Shown: positions 1 through 5,469 of the stretch, piece after piece
Layout of the letters: each line of letters starts with the position of its first letter
How positions within the stretch are numbered: position 1 is the stretch's first letter
Origin: Promethearchaeota archaeon CR_4
GTDB lineage: Archaea; Asgardarchaeota; Lokiarchaeia; Sigyniarchaeales; CR-4
NCBI GenBank assembly: GCA_001940655.1
Contig: MBAA01000042.1
Span: forward strand, 1,652-7,923
DNA length: 6,272 bases
Direction of reading: 5' to 3'
Program-made: the position numbers and the translations under genes
Notes under the pieces: generated by a model
The model's database searches: none
Told to the model about the DNA's origin: nothing
Seen by the model: the letters and a program-made list of their open reading frames with translations, nothing else

Positions 1-1
1 T

Positions 2-403
2 ATCGGAGTTCTTGCCTCAGGATTGGAAAATATATACCCACCAGAACATGCAAATCTAGTCAGTAAAATTTCCTCTCGAGGTGCCCTTATATCTCAGCGT
101 TTGATCTGGGATCGAGTGAACCAGACTGCTCTCCAGATGAGAAATCGGTTTTCGGCATTGCTTTCATTAGGGAGCATCTTTATTGAAGGCAATTATGAGT
201 CCGGGACGAAATGGCAGCTCAAGTTTGCCCTTGAGGCAAAAAAACCCATCTTTTTCTTGGAAGCATCTAATTGGAATCACCCGAACGCCCACGTGCCTAG
301 TATCGTCCGGCAGCAAGGGGGCGTGGAAATCAAACGCGACTTAAGCAATTTGCCTGAGATACTCGATCAATTCGATCGTTTCTACGAGGAGAAAAAGGAG
401 TAG
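2..403 (+). CDS. DprA/SMF-family Rossmann-fold protein (5' partial)
   Basis: The frame is open from base 2, so the gene begins before the window; a TTG at 23 is internal, not a start. The 133 visible residues match the C-terminal half of the DprA/SMF Rossmann domain (SLOG superfamily). Visible landmarks are GVLASGLENIYPPEH (family pattern G-x-G-L-x-x-x-YPPEN), then RNRFSALLSLGSIFIEG (RNR-x-x-x-x-LS followed by a hydrophobic strand) and ESGTKWQLKFALEAKKPIFF (SG-x-x-x-TA-x-x-AL-x-x-x-K/R). In bacteria DprA binds incoming single-stranded DNA and loads RecA; in other SLOG proteins the same fold binds or processes nucleotides. The protein ends about 45 residues after the SGT motif, without the C-terminal winged helix found in many DprAs. 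The stop is 4 bp from the next gene, so the two are almost certainly co-transcribed. The fold is secure; a role in DNA uptake, rather than nucleotide sensing or defence, is not shown. Confidence 0.88.
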   Translation: MGVLASGLENIYPPEHANLVSKISSRGALISQRLIWDRVNQTALQMRNRFSALLSLGSIFIEGNYESGTKWQLKFALEAKKPIFFLEASNWNHPNAHVPSIVRQQGGVEIKRDLSNLPEILDQFDRFYEEKKE

Positions 404-407
404 CGTC

Positions 408-1124
408 ATGCGCTCAGTAAATTTTGAGTACGGATCTTTCAACTACGATTATTATGAATGCACTCCTGATCGCAACGATAAAATTCATCTGATAATTGGA
501 TCTTTTGCTTTTCCATCAATGTCGTGTCCTCGTTATTTCTGGGGAGAATTCATTTTATACAACTTATATGAGTGGAATACTAACCCGCAAGAGAGAGTAT
601 CTCTGGGGCCATACCTCCCGTGGCATATTTGTAAGGATTCCAATATATCCTTCCCAAAATTTAGTGCATTAATTTTAAACTCAAAGTCAAGTCGCGTATC
701 TGAAACCAACAGCTCAGAAATTGAATTGCGGTTGAAAGTGTTAACAAATCTTTATTCCCATTACCTTTTGAATGCAAATATTAATCTTGGATGCGATCTC
801 ATATTACCCGTCCCTGCGAAACCAAAATATAGCATAAATTGCCTCGAATATAGCTGCACTGAATTTTCAAATATCCTTAGGATACCAACATTCCCGTTTA
901 TTTTAAAAAGATTGTCTGACGAGGAAAAAATTTTTGAGTTAAATGCTAAATTTAGCACCATCATCAAGGACAAGAAAATCTTGCTCGTGGATGATATCAT
1001 CACTTCAGGAGACACGGAAAATCGCCTCAGAAGAGTTCTCATGCAAGGTGGGGCATTATCGGTGAAATTCCTAACATTTGGAAAAACGGATAGCAGAAAT
1101 TATCAGAAAGCTGACTCTCCATAA
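408..1124 (+). CDS. ComF-like phosphoribosyltransferase
   Basis: ATG at 408 is preceded by AAAAGGAG with 7 nt spacing and lies 4 bp after the DprA-like gene. The 238-residue protein has a type I phosphoribosyltransferase domain in its C-terminal half. The PRPP-binding loop ILLVDDIITSGDT lies at about residues 191-203, with the acidic pair D195-D196. Upstream of it, DLILPVPAKPK (130-140) matches the ComF pattern D-x-x-x-PVP. The helix RLRRVLMQGGALSVKFLTFGKT follows, as in ComF/GntX proteins. The N-terminal 110 or so residues are unrecognised; scattered Cys residues do not form the CxxC zinc finger usual in ComF. Catalysis is not proven, but the loop is intact, so PRPP binding is expected. The base composition is AT-rich. 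Pairing with DprA recalls bacterial competence, but a nucleotide-linked signalling or defence role is equally possible. Confidence 0.85.
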   Translation: MRSVNFEYGSFNYDYYECTPDRNDKIHLIIGSFAFPSMSCPRYFWGEFILYNLYEWNTNPQERVSLGPYLPWHICKDSNISFPKFSALILNSKSSRVSETNSSEIELRLKVLTNLYSHYLLNANINLGCDLILPVPAKPKYSINCLEYSCTEFSNILRIPTFPFILKRLSDEEKIFELNAKFSTIIKDKKILLVDDIITSGDTENRLRRVLMQGGALSVKFLTFGKTDSRNYQKADSP

Positions 1125-1305
1125 TAGTAGGCTATGGTGTTGGACGCTCATGCCCACTGATCGTAATCAGATAATAAATAGAGGAATAAACTTGCGCGAG
1201 GTTAATGTTACCAATATTTCGATCTCTGTTTGTAGTAGGCAACATAATCTTGCCTTGCCTGAGCGAAAAATAACTTGACGCGCGGCCAACTATTGATGTT
1301 TCCAA
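1125..1305. other. Intergenic, no supported gene
   Basis: This 181-bp stretch follows the phosphoribosyltransferase stop. It holds one short inverted repeat, CTGAT-CGTA-ATCAG at 1157-1170, followed by an AT-rich run, which could be a weak hairpin at the transcript end. There is no T-tract typical of archaeal terminators and no convincing coding frame. An overlapping frame entering from 1078 is a shadow of the upstream gene. Confidence 0.4.
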
Positions 1306-1485
1306 TCAGGGAGTAATTCCGCGAGGATCCAATCTCGCACAATTTTCACTAATAAAAAGCGCATAATGCTGCGATAAATTGTCGAGATATTCTTGCGCCG
1401 ATTCTTCTGAATACACGCTAGGTTGCTCCCCGCGCGCTATTAAGTCCACGTTTTTTTGTAGAGCTTGGAACAAGACTCCTCGCAT
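1306..1485 (-). CDS. Possible small hypothetical protein, about 59 aa
   Basis: The minus-strand frame reads from ATG at 1485 to TGA at 1306. It begins MRGVLFQALQKN and contains EESAQEYLDNLSQHYALFI, a predicted helical stretch with a balanced mix of polar and hydrophobic residues, more protein-like than the opposite-strand frame. The frame stays open upstream to about 1548, so a longer version starting at TTG 1527 (73 aa, adding MWNFLKYFCRKISA) is possible. No good Shine-Dalgarno precedes ATG 1485. A GAAATATTT element at about 1505-1513 lies about 24 bp upstream, the spacing expected for an archaeal leaderless message. I do not recognise the family. It may be a real small gene, or a decayed fragment of a larger one, given the lack of coding sequence on either side. 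Confidence 0.33.
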   Translation of the reverse strand: MRGVLFQALQKNVDLIARGEQPSVYSEESAQEYLDNLSQHYALFISENCARLDPRGITP

Positions 1486-1570
1486 AGCACTTATCTTACG
1501 GCAGAAATATTTCAAAAAATTCCACAATTTGTTTACAACCGATTCGATCTATTATTGTTGGCGAATATAA

Positions 1571-1714
1571 CGGGGGCCCGCTTGAATTTTATCTAAAACG
1601 TCCAAGTTTAGGGCGCAAGATGCCTCTGCGTTGCACAACCTCGGGAAGGGGCGAGGGTAAGTCTCCAGAAATTCGCCCCTCTGGCAGGGTATTAAACTGC
1701 CCCTGCCGAGGTGG
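1571..1714 (+). promoter_or_regulatory. GC-rich, hairpin-dense leader of the small gene
   Basis: This region is richer in G+C than its flanks and packed with inverted repeats. AGGGGCGA at 1647-1654 pairs perfectly with TCGCCCCT at 1673-1680. GGCAGGG at 1683-1689 pairs with CCCTGCC at 1701-1707. Weaker ones are CTTG/CAAG with TTTT/AAAA inside (1581-1606) and CGCA/TGCG (1614-1630). The last hairpin ends exactly where the Shine-Dalgarno GAGGTGG (1708-1714) begins, so folding could gate translation of the 57-residue protein. In addition, CCAG in the loop of the first hairpin (1665-1668) is complementary to CTGG at 1681-1684. I could not match it to a known riboswitch, SRP RNA or RNase P RNA. It could be a cis-regulatory leader or an independent small RNA. 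Confidence 0.45.
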
Positions 1715-1719
1715 ATTGT

Positions 1720-1893
1720 ATGTCGCCAGCTATAACATCGGTCGTGAACCTCCATGCCTTGGAAATGGAGGAGTTAAAGAAAAACGTGACCAATTGCCTC
1801 TTACAGGCTATCCTGGTCAAGCTCGAAGAGATTGGAAGCACCTTGGAGAAGGGGCTCGGAGCACTCCAGCATTTGTCTCCCCCAACCCGTTGA
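1720..1893 (+). CDS. Small helical protein, 57 aa, unknown function
   Basis: ATG at 1720 was chosen because a strong Shine-Dalgarno, GAGGTGG at 1708-1714, sits 5 nt upstream; an in-frame TTG at 1711 would overlap that site. The product starts MSPAITSVVNLHALEMEELK and is mostly one or two amphipathic helices with heptad-like leucines (LHALEMEELKKN, LLQAILVKLEEI, LEKGLGALQHL), ending in a short Pro-rich tail. There are no membrane segments, signal peptide or catalytic motif. Such short helical proteins are often oligomerising regulators, antitoxins or chaperone-like partners, but nothing in the sequence selects one. The stop at 1893 touches the first of two palindromes. A competing 133-residue frame in the same region (1620-2021) has an Arg/Gly/Pro/Cys-rich, unprotein-like start and was not preferred. 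Confidence 0.55.
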   Translation: MSPAITSVVNLHALEMEELKKNVTNCLLQAILVKLEEIGSTLEKGLGALQHLSPPTR

Positions 1894-1912
1894 AGATTCT
1901 CAATAGAATCTT
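1893..1912. repeat. Palindrome copy 1 (AGATTCT-N4-AGAATCT)
   Basis: AAGATTCT-CAAT-AGAATCTT is a perfect 8+8 bp inverted repeat that begins at the last base of the small gene's stop codon. It could be a protein operator, or an RNA hairpin ending the small gene's message. No T-run follows it. The same 7-bp arms with a different 4-bp spacer recur at 1966-1983. Confidence 0.75.
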
Positions 1913-1965
1913 TGGTTATATCTTGCTCAATAGAACCCTCCTCTATCCCTCGAGATGTAGCGTGA

Positions 1966-1983
1966 AGATTCTTAAGAGAATCT
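1966..1983. repeat. Palindrome copy 2 (AGATTCT-N4-AGAATCT)
   Basis: AGATTCT-TAAG-AGAATCT repeats the arms of the 1893-1912 palindrome exactly, centre to centre 72 bp (about seven helical turns). A half-site AGAATC follows at 1989-1994, inside an 8-bp palindrome AATCGATT (1992-1999). CTCAATAGAA from copy 1 also recurs as a direct repeat at 1926-1935. Two identical sites on the same face of the helix suggest cooperative protein binding. Confidence 0.75.
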
Positions 1984-2006
1984 ATGAGAGAATCGATTTA
2001 ATGACC

Positions 2007-2032
2007 ATTAACGTCTATTAACAATTATTAAC
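2007..2032. repeat. Three ATTAAC boxes at 10-bp period
   Basis: ATTAAC occurs at 2007-2012, 2017-2022 and 2027-2032, each start exactly 10 bp after the previous one, with different 4-bp spacers (GTCT, AATT). A degenerate TTTAAT lies in phase at 1997-2002. Helically phased short boxes are typical of repressor operators or iterons. They lie directly upstream of the tandem structured repeats, and an AT-rich GATTTAAT at about 1996-2003 could serve as a TATA box for transcription starting near 2025-2030. Confidence 0.55.
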
Positions 2033-2137
2033 CTCAATTGGGGCGCAGTATGACTAGTCATAAACCCCACCACCGGGCACCCTGCAGGAAGGCCCTTCCC
2101 CACGAGTCTTACCAGTAGGAGGTAGGCAAATTGAAGG
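2032..2137 (+). ncRNA. Tandem structured RNA candidate, unit A
   Basis: Unit A is 106 nt and closed by a terminal stem, CCTCAATT at 2032-2039 against AATTGAAGG at 2129-2137 with one bulge. Inside are stem P2, GGGG (2040-2043) with CCCC (2065-2068), enclosing a 21-nt loop that contains the perfect palindrome TATGACTAGTCATA (2049-2062 region); stem P3, CCTGC (2081-2085) with GTAGG (2122-2126); and a hairpin GGAAG-GCC-CTTCC (2087-2099). Conserved single-stranded blocks shared with unit B are ACC(A/G)CC after P2, TCCCCA, and ACC(A/G)GTAG. P2 and P3 differ from unit B by compensating changes, which argues for a folded RNA rather than a protein-coding or purely DNA repeat. I do not recognise the class; it does not look like glycine, c-di-GMP, TPP, SAM or fluoride riboswitches. 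The strand is assumed from the downstream gene. Confidence 0.5.
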
Positions 2138-2146
2138 AACAATTAT

Positions 2147-2250
2147 CCTCAATTGGGACGTGATAACACCAATGCTACATCCCACCGCCAGAGGCCCTGT
2201 GAAGCGACTTATCCCCATCAGTGTCACCGGTAGCACAGGAGGATTTGAGG
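2147..2250 (+). ncRNA. Tandem structured RNA candidate, unit B
   Basis: Unit B is 104 nt and starts 115 bp after unit A, preceded by the same 9-mer AACAATTAT (2138-2146; also at 2020-2028 before A). The closing stem is CCTCAA (2147-2152) with TTGAGG (2245-2250). P2 is GGGA (2155-2158) with TCCC (2180-2183), again with a 21-nt loop. P3 is CCTGTG (2196-2201) with CACAGG (2234-2239). A short AAG-CGA-CTT hairpin (2202-2210) matches the GGAAG hairpin of unit A. TGCTAC (2173-2178) in the P2 loop is fully complementary to GTAGCA (2230-2235) next to P3, so a pseudoknot or alternative pairing is possible here; unit A does not clearly preserve it. The pair reads as an old duplication of one fold. Confidence 0.5.
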
Positions 2251-2366
2251 GGAGGAAGCGATGATACGAACTTGCGCGAAAGAGTCGTTTGACGAACTTT
2301 TGTGTCCTGCAGGAGTAGTTCTGAGGAACATCCAAGTATTTTCTAATCAATTTATGAAAAAACAGG
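2251..2366 (+). promoter_or_regulatory. Linker between tandem RNA units and HEPN gene
   Basis: This 116-bp stretch has no gene. It holds a direct repeat ACGAACTT (2266-2273 and 2292-2299), a hairpin AAAG-AG-TCG / CGA-A-CTTT (2279-2300), the palindrome TCCTGCAGGA (2305-2314; nearly the same 10-mer occurs inside unit A at 2080-2089), and a short hairpin GTTC-TGAG-GAAC (2318-2329). AT-rich TATTTTCT (2337-2344) is a possible TATA element, about 26 bp before the GTG at 2367. If so, the HEPN message could start almost at its start codon, separately from the RNA units. Confidence 0.35.
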
Positions 2367-3692
2367 GTGGAAAGGAATGACTATTTATTCAATTCAAAAG
2401 ATATCCCTATGACAATGAGCACCCAACCTTTACACGAATTAATTGCGGTTTTTATTCCAAATTTATGCATCCCAGAGCGGCATATTTCGTTCGAGTTTGA
2501 AGGTATATTGCTTGATTTTTTCGCTTCCGATTATTTGGCGGCTTCATCATCTCAGTATAGTATTTTCGAATGGAGATTGGATTCAAACGGAATTATTATA
2601 TTTGAGAATCCTGCTTTCCTTGGGATATCAGGAGTATCATTGCTAAGACAGGTAGAGAGATTTCTTCGCCCTGTTATTGATTTTCTCTCACTTCTCCTAA
2701 ATGTGAGATTGTTAATAGAACGAGTGTTCGTCTTTCAGAGGAATGGGGAAACATACCACTTCTCGCGAGGTGCTTACACGCAAATTTCTACTTCCTATAC
2801 CACCCCTCCTATTCGTCTTATGCCGGCGCTATATTGCCAGGAGGCAGAGTATTACTTGCCTATTCACACGCAAAACCTTGCGAATGATTTGTATCGGGAC
2901 CACTTCCACATAATCGTTAACGAGTTCCTTCAAGCAAAAGTAACGAATTTGTTGGAGCTTCAAATTGTGTTATTCTGGTTTAGTATTGAAAATTTCGCCC
3001 GGTTTTATGCACTCTGGGCTCTCGGATTAAGTAGAACAGGTTGGAAGAATAGGGTCAAATCTCTGAGAGGTATTTGTCACTATATCCAACAAGACCTTGC
3101 ACCTTGTATTCTGCATCGTCCATTGACTCAACCAGAGTTTTATTGGTTAAAGAAACTCTATGATTTGAGAAATGCCATTGCCCATGATGGTGAAGATATT
3201 TCTAAGCGCAATATCCCACGAATAATAAGAATCATTCAAACTTTCCAAAAATTAATGACTCGAATTTTGTTCGATGCATTCCATATACCTTCCCAAGATT
3301 TAAATTGGGAAGAAAGATCCTCATTAATTCTGTTGGATTACAATGCGAGACGGGATCAGGTGCGCTCAACTCCTCAATATCAAGACCGCCTAAATCCTAT
3401 CGAACAATTAAGCGATGAAATTTTTCGAGATGGATATCGTGACGGAACCCTATTCTTTAGAGGAGAACGGATTCCATTAAGAATAAGGTTTCTCAATCCT
3501 TTTTCTGGTGAATTTAGAGTAAATATGAGATATTACCCCCGGATATTGCAAAAAAATGAATCTAATGTTTATATTCAATCCGATTCGTTTTCTATATCGT
3601 TTGATTTAATTATGTCCAGAATAAATCTCAGATCAGGGAGTGATGAACTAACCGGAACCTTCGTAACATCACTTGTTTTGCTGACATCATGA
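2367..3692 (+). CDS. HEPN-domain protein, Apea-like predicted RNase
   Basis: The GTG-initiated frame gives 441 residues; ATG at 2409 (427 aa) is the main alternative. The middle carries a HEPN domain: helix LELQIVLFWFSIENFARFYALW (about 197-217), a charged linker, then KLYDLRNAIAHDGE with the HEPN signature R-x4-H (R268, H273 counted from GTG) and a closing helix IPRIIRIIQTFQKLMTRILF. HEPN proteins with this motif usually cut RNA as dimers. The N-terminal ~190 residues, beta-rich then helical, resemble the arrangement of Apea-like HEPN proteins, in which a large N-terminal sensor domain precedes HEPN; that family includes the anti-phage protein ApeA. The C-terminal ~80 residues look beta-rich and are unrecognised. 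No MNT nucleotidyltransferase partner is adjacent. It converges on the recombinase operon with a 24-bp gap. HEPN assignment is strong; defence or toxin function is inferred. Confidence 0.85.
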   Translation: MERNDYLFNSKDIPMTMSTQPLHELIAVFIPNLCIPERHISFEFEGILLDFFASDYLAASSSQYSIFEWRLDSNGIIIFENPAFLGISGVSLLRQVERFLRPVIDFLSLLLNVRLLIERVFVFQRNGETYHFSRGAYTQISTSYTTPPIRLMPALYCQEAEYYLPIHTQNLANDLYRDHFHIIVNEFLQAKVTNLLELQIVLFWFSIENFARFYALWALGLSRTGWKNRVKSLRGICHYIQQDLAPCILHRPLTQPEFYWLKKLYDLRNAIAHDGEDISKRNIPRIIRIIQTFQKLMTRILFDAFHIPSQDLNWEERSSLILLDYNARRDQVRSTPQYQDRLNPIEQLSDEIFRDGYRDGTLFFRGERIPLRIRFLNPFSGEFRVNMRYYPRILQKNESNVYIQSDSFSISFDLIMSRINLRSGSDELTGTFVTSLVLLTS

Positions 3693-3716
3693 TGAAAATG
3701 GTATTGAACAAGAGGC

Positions 3717-4766
3717 TTAAAGGGAGTCTAGCCATTCTATAATAGGTCTATATTCTTGGGGAAAATACTTTTCACTAAGGGCTCGCCGTTCAGACAATGT
3801 AATTTGAACATAATGACGCATGACTACGGAAGTGATTGCGTGATTCGAGAGTACCTCTATGTAATGAAGGGGAACACCATTTCTCGCTTGGAAAGTTTCA
3901 AAAGTCCGCCTAAAGGTATGTGTCTTTACTGGAAATGGAAGACCTAACTTACTCAACGTCAGCATATATGACCGAGTAGGCAAGTGTTTTGTGGGATATA
4001 TGCTTGGGAATAACCACTCCGTAGAGGGATATACCAATTTCAGGTTTCGGATATATATTGAGAGTAAATTTGCAACAACATCAGGAAAGCAAAAATAGAG
4101 TGGAGTGGCGCCGTCTGAATTATTTTTACGAGCATTGTCAGCAATCCCGGTCCGGAAATATCCCTCTTTAATATTTACATCATCGAGAGCAATGGAACAA
4201 ACCTCCGAGATTCGAGGTCCACAAACTGTAAGAAGAGCTCCAATCATAAAACTCTCCCGAGGGACTTTATTGTAGTGCTGATTGGGAACCTCATAATATA
4301 ACCCTTGGAGAACTCGGAGTAATTGGGGAATTGTGAATGCTTGTTCCTCAAGCGCTTTTTCCCGCTCAACAAGAGAAGGCGCGGGATCTGGAGAGAACTG
4401 ATAAGTCCCACCCTCGGGAACGGGTGATATGTATGTTGGTAATTCTCTACGAGCTTTACGAGAGAACGCTTTGAAGAAGGATCGCAAGAGAGCGAGTTGC
4501 GTCCGTTTGTAATTTAACCGGACCGGTTGATTAATTCCTCCTCGTTTAACCGTAATTCTATCAATCGTGGTCAAATATGCTTCAACGTCATCGGAAGTGA
4601 TAGCCATCAGCGTCCCTCGATTCGCGTAGGAGAGTAAGCGGCAAATCGCGGATTTTCGGGTTCGGGCCGACCCGGGACTCTTCCGCGCCCACATTTCGAG
4701 ATACCGGGTTATAAAATCCCAGTCATTATCTGAGATATTGATTTTTACCTTAGCCTCTACGTTCAT
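3717..4766 (-). CDS. Tyrosine recombinase / integrase
   Basis: The start is placed at ATG 4766 because GGAGGGTGA lies just upstream with good spacing; an in-frame ATG at 4796 would add 10 residues and overlap the upstream gene further. The 349-residue protein has an N-terminal core-binding (SAM-like) domain, about 10-110 (SARTRKSAICRLLSYANRG, then LNYKRTQLALLRSFFKAF), and a C-terminal catalytic domain. The catalytic set appears complete: R185 in CGPRISEV, probable K214, H283 and R286 in HTFRRTF, H309 in LSNHAITSV, and nucleophile Y319 in MRHYVQ. Such enzymes integrate, excise or resolve DNA circles in the XerC/D manner. The start overlaps the stop of the ribbon-helix-helix gene as ATGA, so the two are translationally coupled. 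No tRNA attachment site or flanking direct repeat was seen, so the element's ends are unknown. Confidence 0.92.
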   Translation of the reverse strand: MNVEAKVKINISDNDWDFITRYLEMWARKSPGSARTRKSAICRLLSYANRGTLMAITSDDVEAYLTTIDRITVKRGGINQPVRLNYKRTQLALLRSFFKAFSRKARRELPTYISPVPEGGTYQFSPDPAPSLVEREKALEEQAFTIPQLLRVLQGLYYEVPNQHYNKVPRESFMIGALLTVCGPRISEVCSIALDDVNIKEGYFRTGIADNARKNNSDGATPLYFCFPDVVANLLSIYIRNLKLVYPSTEWLFPSIYPTKHLPTRSYMLTLSKLGLPFPVKTHTFRRTFETFQARNGVPLHYIEVLSNHAITSVVMRHYVQITLSERRALSEKYFPQEYRPIIEWLDSL

Positions 4767-5293
4767 TGTTTCACCCTCCATTTGCTCCCGACCCATTCAA
4801 TTGCTTGTTGAGAAAGAAGTTCCTCGCAGAGTTTGTCAATTACCTTCCAATCAATTCCAACGTATTTTGCTAAGTCTTTAGACGCAAGCGGTCCTATATC
4901 CCCAAGAAACATTAAGATTTTGCCCTTGAATATTTCTCTCTCTTCTGAGGTAGGTTCAGTTCCTTCAATAGTAGAAAGCTTCTTGACATTCTCCTGCAAT
5001 TGCTGTTGGAGAGAACGCTGGTCTTGAATTAATTTCTCAACGGTGGCGCGAAGATCTATTCCATTTGTGTCATGAGCGCGCTGGCGACGTAGAGCGGCAA
5101 TCCCATCTCGAACCATATCGCTCATGGATTTCCCCTTATAACTCTCGCGGAGTTCCAAAAATTCGAGCAATTGAGCGTATGTAAGACTTATTGTTAGGCG
5201 ATAAATTTCGTCAGGTCTGACTCTACCTGAATCAATATCTGCTTTCAGTTTTTCATATGTAATTGTTCTTTCTGGCAAGTCTATATACCTCAA
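4763..5293 (-). CDS. RHH plus winged-helix DNA-binding protein
   Basis: The 176-residue frame starts at TTG 5293. It has three parts. Residues 31-70 look like a ribbon-helix-helix: strand YRLTISLTYAQ, helix LLEFLELRESY, then KSMSDMVRDGIAALRR. Residues about 79-110 form a likely coiled coil (ATVEKLIQDQRSLQQQLQEN). Residues about 120-176 look like a winged helix (ILMFLGDIGPLASKDLAKYV, DKLCEELLSQQAIEWVGSKW), ending with the wing. A Shine-Dalgarno is lacking before 5293, but TTATATT lies about 24 bp upstream, fitting a leaderless archaeal message; an alternative TTG at 5278 has GAGGT nearby. Its position as first gene of the recombinase operon suggests a repressor or a recombination directionality/accessory factor. 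It could also be a plasmid copy or partition protein. Confidence 0.78.
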   Translation of the reverse strand: MRYIDLPERTITYEKLKADIDSGRVRPDEIYRLTISLTYAQLLEFLELRESYKGKSMSDMVRDGIAALRRQRAHDTNGIDLRATVEKLIQDQRSLQQQLQENVKKLSTIEGTEPTSEEREIFKGKILMFLGDIGPLASKDLAKYVGIDWKVIDKLCEELLSQQAIEWVGSKWRVKQ

Positions 5294-5313
5294 GAAAGGT
5301 GAAGAAGAAGGAG

Positions 5314-5320
5314 AATATAA
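5314..5320 (-). promoter_or_regulatory. TATA-like element of the recombinase operon
   Basis: TTATATT read on the minus strand is centred about 24 bp upstream of the TTG at 5293. That spacing is normal between an archaeal TATA box and the transcription start, so the message would begin at or near the start codon. It is assigned by position only. Confidence 0.35.
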
Positions 5321-5453
5321 CTATTATGGACCCATTGCATACCCAATATGATCAAACACATCTTTCGCGCACTTTTGTAATATCCCCTTTTCTTTGATTT
5401 TTATTTCCCTACGTGCTTTCAATTTACAACCACCAACATTGTGTGATGCGGAC

Positions 5454-5469
5454 AAATTCACGTGAATTT
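5454..5469. repeat. Perfect 16-bp palindrome, operator candidate
   Basis: AAATTCACGTGAATTT is a perfect 16-bp inverted repeat in the gap between the divergently transcribed RHH and beta-helix genes. It overlaps the AT-rich TTTTAATTAATA (5467-5478) that is the best TATA candidate for the beta-helix gene. A dimeric regulator bound here would compete with the basal transcription factors. A T-rich stretch at about 5386-5408 precedes it. The rest of the 5294-5522 gap shows nothing clear. Confidence 0.55.

Noticed and set aside
1552..1755. 67-residue minus-strand frame, considered as the upstream part of the 1306-1527 frame after a frameshift
   Set aside because: Its composition is poor (many Cys/Arg/His/Pro) and it overlaps the GC-rich hairpins; no family continuity could be seen.
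1620..2021. 133-residue plus-strand frame
   Set aside because: Its first half is Arg/Gly/Pro/Cys-rich and lies over the hairpin-dense leader; its second half reads through both palindromes. The overlapping 57-residue frame has a strong Shine-Dalgarno and better composition.
2032..2250. H/ACA guide RNA or integron attC sites as explanation of the tandem units
   Set aside because: An ACA follows unit A but not unit B, and no clear pseudouridylation pocket is seen. The ATTAAC boxes do not fit the RYYYAAC core of attC.
2054..2350. 98-residue minus-strand frame
   Set aside because: It lies antisense to the tandem structured repeats, has an unprotein-like composition, and the two repeat units would encode unrelated peptides because of the 2-3 nt length differences.
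5326..5397. 23-codon plus-strand ORF starting MDPLHTQYDQ
   Set aside because: A GGAG lies 12 nt upstream (too far) and the peptide is low in information; the TATATA upstream and T-rich tail are suggestive but not enough.
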